Assembly (NCBI GenBank): GCA_016926135.1
Contig: JAFGPH010000552.1
Location: forward strand, 1-5,899
From: Deltaproteobacteria bacterium
GTDB lineage: Bacteria; Desulfobacterota; DSM-4660; Desulfatiglandales; HGW-15
Length of the DNA stretch: 5,899 bases
Direction: 5' to 3'
Below, piece by piece: positions 1 to 5,449 of this stretch. Position numbers and translations under genes: made by a program. Position 1 is the stretch's first letter; every line of letters starts with the position of its first letter. The notes under the pieces are model-generated. The model ran no database searches and had not been told where the DNA came from. It saw nothing but the letters and a program-made list of their open reading frames with translations.

Positions 1-1
1 C

Positions 2-967
2 ATTTACTGGATGAAGAAGTTCATTCTCTTTCACGGTAAGCGTCATCCTCTGGACATGGGCGAGGCTGAAGTCAGCCAATTCCTGACTTTTTTGGCCACG
101 AAGAAGGCTGTCTCGGCCTCCACGCAAAACCAGGCATTTGCCGCCTTGTTGTTTTTGTATAGAGATGTGCTGAAAAGGGATTTCGGGTGGCTGGAAAACG
201 TCGAGAGGGCTAAGAAGCCGACCAGACTGCCCGTCGTGTTCACGAGACAGGAGGCGGGTGAGATTCTGTCGCGCCTTGAAGGCACTGCATGGCTGATGGC
301 GAGCCTGTTGTATGGCGCGGGTCTCCGGGTAATGGAATGCCATCGACTCAGGGTCAAGGATGTCGATTTCGGGTGCGACCAGATCACTGTGCGAGAAGGA
401 AAGGGGGCAAAGGATCGGATCACCATGGTCCCCCTATCACTCAAGGGGCCCCTTCAGTCTTACATGGAAAAAGCCAAAGCCATTCATGAAGCCGACCTGA
501 AGGCGGGTCTTGGGCGAGTGCACATGCCTTTTGCACTTCAGAGGAAGTATCCCAATGCGGCCCTTGAGTGGGCATGGCAATATGTTTTCCCCGCCTCTAA
601 TCTATGTAAAGACGCGCGCACCGGGATGGTCGGAAGACACCATGTCCATGAGTCCGTGCTACAGCGCGCCATCAAGTCAGCCATCCGCAGCGCCCATATC
701 GCCAAGCACGGCAGTTGCCACACCTTCCGGCACTCATTTGCCACTCACTTGCTGGAGGACGGTTACGACATCAGAACGGTGCAGGAGTTGCTTGGGCACA
801 AAGACGTGAGCACAACGATGATCTACACTCACGTACTCAACAAAGGCGGGAAAGCCGTCAGGAGTCCCCTCGACCAGGTGGCGGGTCATCTTGGGACCGG
901 TTGGCCGATCATGCAAAAGCTACAGGATGGCGGCCCGCTCGGAGCGGCATCGGCTGTACAGCAATGA
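2..967 (+). CDS. intI: integron integrase IntI, 5'-truncated by the window edge
   Basis: Tyrosine recombinase of the integron-integrase family, which inserts and excises gene cassettes by recombining attI and attC sites. Numbered from the first in-window Met (base 11), the catalytic set is intact: Arg106 (GLRVMEC), Lys131/Lys134 (GKGAKDR), His237 and Arg240 (HTFRHSF), His263 (LLGHKDVS) and nucleophile Tyr272 (MIYTHVL). The IntI-specific insertion that separates this family from XerC/D is present at about 174-195 ([20 protein letters not shown]). Base 11 is probably not the real start: the frame is open to the window edge and the codons before it (I-Y-W) continue the family's N-terminal '[17 protein letters not shown]' block, so the true start lies outside. 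About 30 residues follow the usual '...RSPLD' end, a somewhat long C-terminus. The gene reads towards the repeat and toxin-antitoxin region. No internal stop or frameshift is seen, so the protein may be active. Confidence 0.93.
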   Translation: MYWMKKFILFHGKRHPLDMGEAEVSQFLTFLATKKAVSASTQNQAFAALLFLYRDVLKRDFGWLENVERAKKPTRLPVVFTRQEAGEILSRLEGTAWLMASLLYGAGLRVMECHRLRVKDVDFGCDQITVREGKGAKDRITMVPLSLKGPLQSYMEKAKAIHEADLKAGLGRVHMPFALQRKYPNAALEWAWQYVFPASNLCKDARTGMVGRHHVHESVLQRAIKSAIRSAHIAKHGSCHTFRHSFATHLLEDGYDIRTVQELLGHKDVSTTMIYTHVLNKGGKAVRSPLDQVAGHLGTGWPIMQKLQDGGPLGAASAVQQ

Positions 968-977
968 GGTGGTCAAT

Positions 978-1110
978 GATCGTTCCGTTCTCGGGGGCCA
1001 TGAAAATCCTCTGGGGTTGCAGGCCCTGTTCAGATGATCCAGTTCAGAATCGATTCCTGCCTTTCTTGTAAAGCTAATCTTAGGAAATTTCAAGGGAAAA
1101 ACTCTGTCTC
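978..1110 (+). repeat. repeat copy R1, directly after intI
   Basis: First of three direct repeats. It begins 10 bp after the intI stop. Its first 32 bases are identical to R2, and about 97 of 117 bases (978-1094) match R2 by eye without a gap. Similarity fades around 1110. It contains the perfect 10-bp palindrome GAATCGATTC near 1047-1056. One frame is open through it and ends at a TAA shared with the other two copies. I found no attC core sites (RYYYAAC or GTTRRRY), so I do not call it an attC or attI site, although its size and position would suit one. Confidence 0.85.
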
Positions 1111-1142
1111 ACGCACCCCGCACACATTTTCGGGTGCCGTGA
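1109..1142. other. bulged stem-loop after R1
   Basis: Imperfect inverted repeat: 1109-1112 (TCAC) pairs with 1139-1142 (GTGA), 1113-1118 (GCACCC) pairs with 1132-1137 (GGGTGC), and G1120 pairs with C1131. C1119 and C1138 are bulged, and the loop is about 10 nt. No T-run follows on either strand, so it is not a classical intrinsic terminator. It could act in RNA processing, as weak termination after intI, or as a folded recombination site. The role is unknown. Confidence 0.5.
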
Positions 1143-1240
1143 AAGGGCAAAGGACGTAAACAGAGAGAACCTGTTGCTGGGTGAGGGGGATTCAGGGACA
1201 CGTGAGCCGGTTACGAACGCGAGGCATTGGGGAGTGTGAG

Positions 1241-1269
1241 TTGACTTGCCCTGCGGGTTCATCTATAGT
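1241..1269 (+). promoter_or_regulatory. sigma-70 promoter of the TumE-type toxin-antitoxin pair
   Basis: TTGACT at 1241-1246, a 17-bp spacer, then TATAGT at 1264-1269, close to the TTGACA-N17-TATAAT consensus. Transcription would start near 1276, about 50 nt before the antitoxin ATG at 1326. It lies inside the R1-R2 unit, so the pair does not depend on outside transcription. Confidence 0.7.
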
Positions 1270-1325
1270 TCATTTATCAAACAGCAAGGTAACCCTCCTC
1301 ATAAGACCAGAAGGAGAGCAACTGC

Positions 1326-1622
1326 ATGGGCTCCGAAATGGTAATTGAATTGCAGGATCGGGAAGGTGTGCATGTCGTCGTGCAGGCGCTGGAAAGCTAC
1401 AAGGAACGGTTGCGGTCCAGCGTAGACCGCACAAAGCGTCTTCTGGCCAAGTATGAGGAAACTTACGGCGTAAGCACCGCCCATTTCCTGACCCATCTGG
1501 CCTCTGAAGACCTGACCGGAGGTGACCTGGAATACGTCCAGTGGGCTGGCGAGGCCCAACTCTTGAACAGACTCGAAGCTGAACTGAAAGAGTTGGAAAA
1601 TGCCCGCTACCAGCTTCGATGA
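1326..1622 (+). CDS. probable antitoxin of a TumE-family toxin-antitoxin pair
   Basis: A small 98-residue protein rich in charged residues. Residues about 15-60 and 75-98 look strongly helical and possibly coiled-coil (heptad-like Leu spacing, many Glu, Lys and Arg); a short 'EDLTGGDLEYVQW' segment separates the two. I see no recognisable DNA-binding helix-turn-helix. The start is well supported by AAGGAG at 1311-1316, nine bases before the ATG. The gene overlaps the toxin gene by 23 bp, as is common in toxin-antitoxin operons, and has its own promoter upstream. The antitoxin role is inferred mainly from gene order, size and the downstream TumE-like protein, and this type of helical protein is what I recall preceding TumE-family genes. 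By analogy it should bind and neutralise the toxin. It could instead be an uncharacterised accessory protein. Confidence 0.72.
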   Translation: MGSEMVIELQDREGVHVVVQALESYKERLRSSVDRTKRLLAKYEETYGVSTAHFLTHLASEDLTGGDLEYVQWAGEAQLLNRLEAELKELENARYQLR

Positions 1623-1989
1623 GTATGCCCGCGCCATCACTGACCGGTTGCACACGATATTGCACTCCGGCCAGGCCAGATCGCTCCATTTGGACGTCGA
1701 TCAACGTTCTATTCTGCAAGGTGTAATCAGCGGTCAACTCACCTTCGAGGATCATTCCGAACTTCATTTCCGTGAATTTATCGACACTTCTCAGCGTGAG
1801 CCTAAGCTTTCCTTTGCCTACCATTACCAAGGGGCTCAAAAGGCACTAATCTTCCGCTACGACAACGCGGCACACCGGCCCTCCCTGCTGAGACACACGC
1901 ACAAACATACTCCAGTCAATGTAATCGATTGCCCCGCCTCTACGCTGGCCGAAGTCATCGACGAGGTTCTCAAGGGACTCCGATCCTGA
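1600..1989 (+). CDS. tumE: toxin of the TumE family (DUF6516-like)
   Basis: A 129-residue protein matching my recollection of the TumE/DUF6516 toxin family. Residues about 45-62 carry an 'LTFEDHSELHFREFID' strand-rich block, 73-77 an aromatic 'AYHYQ', 85-94 the family motif FRYDNAAHRP, 98-103 the His-rich RHTHKH, and 113-127 a C-terminal helix. The His, Arg and Asp cluster at 85-103 is the likely active centre, but the biochemical target is not evident from sequence and the family is poorly characterised. The length is usual for the family and there is no truncation. The ATG at 1600 lies inside the antitoxin gene (23-bp overlap), with a weak AAAGAG about 8 nt upstream. The overlap suggests translational coupling, keeping toxin output tied to antitoxin. 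The pair sits between repeats R1 and R2. Confidence 0.78.
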   Translation: MPATSFDEYARAITDRLHTILHSGQARSLHLDVDQRSILQGVISGQLTFEDHSELHFREFIDTSQREPKLSFAYHYQGAQKALIFRYDNAAHRPSLLRHTHKHTPVNVIDCPASTLAEVIDEVLKGLRS

Positions 1990-2188
1990 GGAACTGGGTC
2001 AAGCCACAGCGCGGAATTCCCTTCACCATTTAGATCGCAGAGTTTATTTCGGGGGAATCCTCGTGGATGTTCTTACGCTCAAAGCTTTGGGACAGGTCTG
2101 TGCTCTCTCCGGCAAGTCCTTGGCTTCCTATCAGGGATGTGGGCAGTGCCCAAGTGGCCGGCCGCGGCGCGATGGTGAAAAGCTTGAG
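1990..2188. other. gap between the toxin gene and R2, no gene supported
   Basis: About 200 bp without a convincing gene. A plus-strand frame opens at an ATG at 2067 and runs 71 codons into R2, but it lacks a good ribosome site and half of it is repeat sequence. A short stretch near 2048-2065 faintly echoes the first part of the repeat with a deletion. I see no terminator with a T-run after the toxin stop. Confidence 0.4.
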
Positions 2189-2354
2189 GATCGTTCCGTT
2201 CTCGGGGGCCATGAAAATCCCCTCAGGCCATGGGCCTTGTTCAGATAATCCGGATCAGAAGAGATTCCTGCTTGTCTTGTAACGATAATCTAATGAAATT
2301 TCAAGAGAAAAGCTTTGCTTCTTGTGAATTGAGGATCCTGCAGGGGTGTGCGGG
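2189..2354 (+). repeat. repeat copy R2, between the two toxin-antitoxin units
   Basis: Second copy of the direct repeat. Its first 32 bases are identical to R1. From 2209 to 2305 about 84 of 97 bases match R3 by eye, with no gaps. The alignment with R3 continues more weakly and at constant spacing to a shared GTGTGCGGG at 2346-2354. It contains the near-palindromic AGGCCATGGGCCT and the motif GATAATC twice. The shared frame ends at a TAA at 2281-2283 region. It divides unit 1 (TumE-type pair) from unit 2 (VapBC). Confidence 0.85.
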
Positions 2355-2370
2355 GGAGATACCTGCAAGG
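2337..2370. other. bulged stem-loop at the end of R2
   Basis: CCTGCAGG at 2337-2344 can pair with CCTGCAAGG at 2362-2370, leaving one base unpaired on the right arm and a loop of about 17 nt that holds GTGTGCGGG. CCTGCAGG is itself a palindrome, so the pairing is not the only option. No T-run follows. It sits in the same relative place as the stem-loop after R1, but with a different sequence. Confidence 0.35.
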
Positions 2371-2481
2371 CAAAACCAGCTCGCCCGCGGCAGCCGGGTC
2401 ATCACCGGACCTTGCCCGAAGGGTGGAGATCTTTAATCTCGTCATTCCGGCCCCGCATCTTCCGGTTTTGCACGGGGGAGA
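2371..2481. other. gap between R2 and the vapC end, no gene supported
   Basis: Spacer that lies downstream of vapC on the minus strand. It contains short weak inverted repeats: GAGAT...ATCTC around 2429-2443 and CCGG...CCGG near 2448-2466. It also has a second CGGGGGAGAT (2473-2482), matching 2351-2360 in R2. No T-rich tract marks a clear terminator for vapBC. Confidence 0.4.
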
Positions 2482-2877
2482 TCATTCGCGCGAATAGAGC
2501 GCCAACTGCGAATGCTTTCCGATCGCCATGAAGTGTTCATCTCTTGTATAGATAGGCGCATGATTGCTAACACAGATCGCCGCGATGGTCACGTCTGTTG
2601 AGGGTACGGTGATACCGTGGATTCGCAATTCCCTGTAAATCGCGGCGGCAAGAAGATATGTTTCCCTGTTCGTATCCAGGAAAGGGAGCTTCAGTAGCCG
2701 TTCCCGCGTTGTTTCATAAACCTTCCGGCTCTTGATTCCCTGCAGGATCTCCTGGAGAATGACGCCGCAGATCGCCACCCTGTTCGACTCGCGGATGAGA
2801 CCTTCCAGTTGCTCGCTATCCCGGCCCGGCGTGTCCCGGAAAAAATCGATCCAAACGGATGTATCAACCACGATCAA
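2482..2877 (-). CDS. vapC: VapC-family toxin, PIN-domain ribonuclease
   Basis: A complete 131-residue PIN-domain protein, the toxin half of a type II VapBC system. The family cleaves RNA (often tRNA or rRNA) with a Mg2+-binding acidic cluster. The expected acids are all visible: Asp5 (VVDTSVWID), Glu43 (LQEIL), Asp95 (PSTDVTIAA) and Asp113 (YTRDEHF), so it appears active. The start is a TTG at 2875-2877, which places the family N-terminus 'MIVVDTSVW' correctly; a GAGGG about 8 nt upstream can serve as ribosome site. It overlaps the 3' end of vapB by 14 bp, consistent with coupled translation. It reads on the minus strand, opposite to the TumE-type pair and intI. Which RNA it cuts cannot be judged from sequence. 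Confidence 0.93.
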   Translation of the reverse strand: MIVVDTSVWIDFFRDTPGRDSEQLEGLIRESNRVAICGVILQEILQGIKSRKVYETTRERLLKLPFLDTNRETYLLAAAIYRELRIHGITVPSTDVTIAAICVSNHAPIYTRDEHFMAIGKHSQLALYSRE

Positions 2878-3073
2878 CGCGATCTGCCCTCATCTTGTCA
2901 AGATCTCCAGCCCAGTCCACCTTTCCCTTTAATTCAAGAATTCTTTCAATCTCTTTCTGGTCAACGAGCTTCTTGAGTGCGTAGTTGATGATATCGACCT
3001 TCTTCTTCAGGCCCGTCAACGCCTTCGCCTTCTCGAATACATCTTCATTAATATCCACAACGGTTCTCGCCAT
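2864..3073 (-). CDS. vapB: VapB-family antitoxin
   Basis: A 69-residue antitoxin of the VapB family that carries a ribbon-helix-helix-like N-terminus (residues about 3-40: 'RTVVDINEDVFEKAKALTG', then a second helix). The family's C-terminal motif is visible at about 48-62 as LKGKVDWAGDLDKMR; in known complexes this tail occupies the PIN-domain active site. The N-terminal part should dimerise and bind the promoter for autoregulation. The ATG at 3071-3073 is supported by GGGAGGTG just upstream on the minus strand. It is the first gene of the vapBC operon and overlaps vapC by 14 bp. The motif order and length are standard, with no sign of decay. Confidence 0.92.
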   Translation of the reverse strand: MARTVVDINEDVFEKAKALTGLKKKVDIINYALKKLVDQKEIERILELKGKVDWAGDLDKMRADRVDRG

Positions 3074-3092
3074 GGCCCACCTCCCGAGTTCA

Positions 3093-3121
3093 AGTATAGA
3101 GGAATTGCGATATCATTTCAA
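3093..3121 (-). promoter_or_regulatory. sigma-70 promoter of vapBC
   Basis: On the minus strand TTGAAA (3121-3116), a 17-bp spacer and TATACT (3098-3093) form a near-consensus promoter. Transcription would start around 3086, giving a short leader that still includes the GGGAGGTG ribosome site before the vapB ATG. The GATATC palindrome at 3109-3114 lies in the spacer and could be part of a VapB operator (inference). Confidence 0.7.
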
Positions 3122-3184
3122 GCCGGGTTATATATCAGGAGAAGACGCTCGCCTTGCAGGGGCCTGCTCGAAGGCCCGGTTTTC

Positions 3185-3337
3185 CCCGGGGTCATGAGAA
3201 TCCTCTCAGGCCATGGGCCCTGTTCAGATGATCCGGATCAGAAGCGATTCCTTCGTTTCTTGTAATGATAATCTATGGAAATTTCATGGCAAAATTGCTG
3301 GCTCTCGAAAATTGCAGATCCGGTCGGAGTGTGCGGG
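3185..3337 (+). repeat. repeat copy R3, at the outer end of the toxin-antitoxin region
   Basis: Third copy of the direct repeat. It matches R2 at about 84 of 97 bases from 3192 with no gaps, then more weakly to GTGTGCGGG at 3329-3337 at the same spacing as in R2. The first 20 bases of R1 and R2 are poorly conserved here, so the copy is diverged or truncated at its left edge. It contains the palindrome GATCCGGATC near 3230-3239. Beyond it no further copy is seen, and chromosomal metabolic genes follow. Confidence 0.82.
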
Positions 3338-3474
3338 TGACGAGGAAGAGGCACAGGGAGAAGATCTGTTGTAAGGTAAAATTCACCAAAAAGGCAAAGA
3401 CAGACGGCATCCCGGCTTTCTGTTGACGCCCCTATTCAGCCATGCCATATTATCAGCATGACTCCACATAAGGT
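3338..3474. other. gap after R3, nothing clear
   Basis: About 140 bp without a supported gene. A possible plus-strand promoter (TTGACG at 3423-3428 and an AT-rich CATATTAT near 3446-3453) has no plus-strand gene behind it. A short inverted repeat CATGC...GCATG spans 3441-3460. This may be the boundary between the repeat region and the core chromosome. Confidence 0.35.
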
Positions 3475-3663
3475 CTACTCATTCAGGAAAACGATGGACG
3501 CCGGCACCCTCCGAACATTCCATTTGCCCTCAGTGAGTTGGCCGGCCAGAAGAACGGATACCCCCCGGCCATCCGTCAAGAGGCCCTTCAGAGAGAGATC
3601 GATCGCATGATAGAAGCTTACTCTCCAGAGCCCTTCTTCGCCATCACACCCCTTCTCAGCCAT
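3475..3663 (-). CDS. possible small hypothetical protein or gene remnant
   Basis: A minus-strand frame downstream of the acyl-CoA synthetase. From the ATG at 3661-3663 it gives 62 residues; without that choice the frame extends upstream into the end of the synthetase gene. The codons look plausible for this genome and the peptide has a mixed hydrophobic and charged composition (for example 'VSFYHAIDLSLKGLL'), but I recognise no family. No good ribosome site precedes the ATG. It could be a real small gene, the tail of a decayed gene, or chance. The synthetase stop is 52 bp upstream, so it could be co-transcribed. Confidence 0.27.
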   Translation of the reverse strand: MAEKGCDGEEGLWRVSFYHAIDLSLKGLLTDGRGVSVLLAGQLTEGKWNVRRVPASIVFLNE

Positions 3664-3715
3664 GAAAAAGCTGCAGGAAAGACGACGGTCCGGTAGGTAA
3701 CGCCGCTGGCATTCG

Positions 3716-5401
3716 TCACGCCTCCGCCCTTCTCTTCTCCTCGTCCCTGATCTCACGCCGGAGGAGCTTTCCGACCTTGGACTTGGGAAGCATGTCCCTG
3801 AACTCGATGTACTGGGGCACCTTGTAGGACACGAGCTGCTTGCGGCACCACTTAATGAGATCGTAACCGGTGATCCCCTTGATATCCGCCTTCAGGACCA
3901 CGTAGGCCTTGATTCTCTCCCCGACCTTTTCGTCCGGAACGCCCACCACGCAGGAGCCCACCACCGCAGGGTGCTCCTGGAGCACCGCCTCGATCTCCGA
4001 GGCCGACACCCTGTAGCCCTTGTGCTTGATGGTGTCCACGGTGCGATCCACGAAGTAGACATTCCCCTCCTCGTCCATGGCTACCACATCCGCGGTGCGG
4101 TACCAGAGCCGGCCGTCCAGTTCCACGAAGGAAGCGGCTGTCTCCTCCGGCTTCTTGATATATGCGGTGACCATGGCATCGGAGGACACGAGGAGTTCGC
4201 CCGGCTCACCCCGCTTCACTTCCGAAAGTGTCACCGGATCAACGATCCTGACCCTCTTGCTCGCAACCACGCGGCCCACGCTCTTGGCCGGATTCCGGAT
4301 ATCCACGGGGCACATGGCGACGCCCCCGCAGGTCTCGGTGGCCCCGTATCCCTGATAGATGGTCTTTCCGAACTTCTCCTCCCATCTCTTCCCCACCTCT
4401 ACCGGGAGCACGTCTCCCGCACTGTACCAGTAGTCCACGGAACTGAGGTCGTACTGGTCGATGCGATCGTGTTCCAGCATCATGCGGTAGAGGGTGGGCA
4501 CACCGATCATGGTCCTGGCCCTGTAACGCTCGATGGACTCAAAGGTGGCGTCCAGATTGACCCGCGGCTGAAGCATCAGGGTGCCCCCCACCAGCAGGGT
4601 GGAGAGGCTGCAGGTCTGGCCCAGGATGTGGAAGAGCGGTGCGTTCCCCATGATGACATTGTCCTGCAGGGGGATGAGGGGCTCGCTCGTCTTGATCTGT
4701 TCAATGGCGGAGAGCAGAAACAGGCCCTGCGTAAGCGGCACTCCCTTGGGAAACTTCGTGGTCCCCCCGGTATAGAGGATCTCCGCGATGTCCGTGCCCC
4801 TGGGCTGGATATCCGGCAGGGTGGGTCCCGCGTATTTTGCGAGGAGCCTTCCCATGGAGTAGGTGTTCTCTTCCAGGGCGATTCTTCCCTTGGGAATCAC
4901 GTCGAAAAGGTAGCCGAAGGCCCTCTTCCACCAGGGAAGAACATCGGCCATCCGGGTCACGATGACCCTTTTGAGCCCCGTCTCGGGCAGGACCCTCTTC
5001 ACATATCCGAAATTGGTGTCGGCACAGAGGATGGTCTCCGCCTCGCTGTCGTTGGCGATATAGCGGAGGTCATGGGGGGTGTAGATGGGGGTAATGGGAA
5101 GACACACGGCCCCTGCCCGCTGAATACCCAGCCAGGCCACCACCCACTGGATGGTATTGGGAACATAGATGATCACCCTTTCCCCGGATTGCACCCCCAG
5201 GTCCAGGAGGGCCGCGGCAAACCTCTCGGCCAGGTCTTTCACCTTCAGGTAGGAAAACCGGGTCCCCAGGTAGATGACCGCCGTGCTGCGGCCCCGCCTC
5301 CTTGCCGCCGCTTCAAAGGCAGCGTAGATATTTTCGTTTCCGGTTTCCATCATGAGACTGTTGCAGGTGCAGTACGTCCCTTCCAACTCCTCAATGATCA
5401 A
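3716..5401 (-). CDS. AMP-forming acyl-CoA synthetase (ANL superfamily)
   Basis: Activates a carboxylic acid with ATP to an acyl-adenylate and then an acyl-CoA thioester. The 561 residues match the usual length. Core motifs in order: phosphate loop at 210-220 (YTGGTTKFPKG), 'APLFHILGQT' at 254-263, YGATET at 352-357, YRTADV at 434-439 with Asp438 binding ribose, DRTVDTIKHKGYRVSASEIE at 452-471 with the hinge and Arg453, and the catalytic lysine Lys545 in 'PKSKVGKLLRRE'. The phosphate loop has Lys where Gly is commoner, and TAD replaces TGD. Substrate is uncertain: long-chain, branched or aromatic acids are all possible. The frame's first start is a TTG at 5399-5401 inside the heptamer block; ATG at 5351-5353 or 5348-5350 (Met17/18) is a strong alternative, since family similarity begins around 'NIYAAFE'. 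Neither has a clear ribosome site. It follows livF at 39 bp on the same strand, so one operon is likely. Confidence 0.93.
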   Translation of the reverse strand: MIIEELEGTYCTCNSLMMETGNENIYAAFEAAARRRGRSTAVIYLGTRFSYLKVKDLAERFAAALLDLGVQSGERVIIYVPNTIQWVVAWLGIQRAGAVCLPITPIYTPHDLRYIANDSEAETILCADTNFGYVKRVLPETGLKRVIVTRMADVLPWWKRAFGYLFDVIPKGRIALEENTYSMGRLLAKYAGPTLPDIQPRGTDIAEILYTGGTTKFPKGVPLTQGLFLLSAIEQIKTSEPLIPLQDNVIMGNAPLFHILGQTCSLSTLLVGGTLMLQPRVNLDATFESIERYRARTMIGVPTLYRMMLEHDRIDQYDLSSVDYWYSAGDVLPVEVGKRWEEKFGKTIYQGYGATETCGGVAMCPVDIRNPAKSVGRVVASKRVRIVDPVTLSEVKRGEPGELLVSSDAMVTAYIKKPEETAASFVELDGRLWYRTADVVAMDEEGNVYFVDRTVDTIKHKGYRVSASEIEAVLQEHPAVVGSCVVGVPDEKVGERIKAYVVLKADIKGITGYDLIKWCRKQLVSYKVPQYIEFRDMLPKSKVGKLLRREIRDEEKRRAEA

Positions 5402-5432
5402 TGATAAATGCTAAATGATCAATGCTCAATGG
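5391..5432. repeat. six tandem 7-bp repeats between livF and the synthetase
   Basis: Six consecutive heptamers of the pattern T-[C/A]-AATG-[A/C/G], in exact 7-bp register over 42 bp. Two units are identical (TCAATGA) and the others differ at one or two positions. On the minus strand the block includes the proposed TTG start of the synthetase and the bases just before it. Seven is not a multiple of three, so gain or loss of a unit would change the frame or the distance to the start codon. Short heptameric repeats of this kind are known from several bacterial groups. A function here is inference. Confidence 0.85.
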
Positions 5433-5449
5433 CATCTGTCTCAGATGCC
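5431..5449. other. perfect stem-loop over the livF stop codon
   Basis: GGCATCTG (5431-5438) and CAGATGCC (5442-5449) form a perfect 8-bp stem with a 3-nt loop. In the minus-strand transcript the livF stop codon (5443-5441) falls at the stem-loop apex. No T-run follows in that direction, so it is unlikely to be a full terminator. It may lower readthrough, protect the upstream mRNA 3' end, or tune expression of the synthetase behind it. Confidence 0.6.

Noticed and set aside
715..1071. A 118-codon plus-strand frame overlapping the intI end
   Set aside because: Most of it is out of frame with the clear integrase. Only its last part, inside R1, is shared with the other repeats.
1270..1839. A 189-codon open frame on the minus strand across the TumE-type pair
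   Set aside because: The opposite strand has two overlapping genes with ribosome site, promoter and family motifs. The antisense peptide shows no recognisable domain.
2067..2282. A 71-codon plus-strand frame ending in R2
   Set aside because: No convincing ribosome site, no known domain, and its second half is repeat sequence. The shared frame is discussed as a finding instead.
2177..2315. GAAAAGCTT at 2177-2185 and again at 2307-2315, flanking R2 like a target-site duplication
   Set aside because: The right copy is part of the repeat itself (R1 has a similar sequence there) and R1 and R3 have no matching left copy, so it is probably chance.
978..3337. Calling the three repeats attC sites
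   Set aside because: I found no RYYYAAC/GTTRRRY core pair and no end-to-end dyad symmetry, so they are reported only as repeats with an integron-like context.
3423..3453. Possible plus-strand promoter TTGACG ... CATATTAT
   Set aside because: No plausible plus-strand gene follows; the downstream genes read on the other strand.
3971..5404. A 477-codon open frame on the plus strand
   Set aside because: It is antisense to the well-supported acyl-CoA synthetase and is rich in Gly, His and Pro with no family motifs. It is an artefact of GC-rich third positions.
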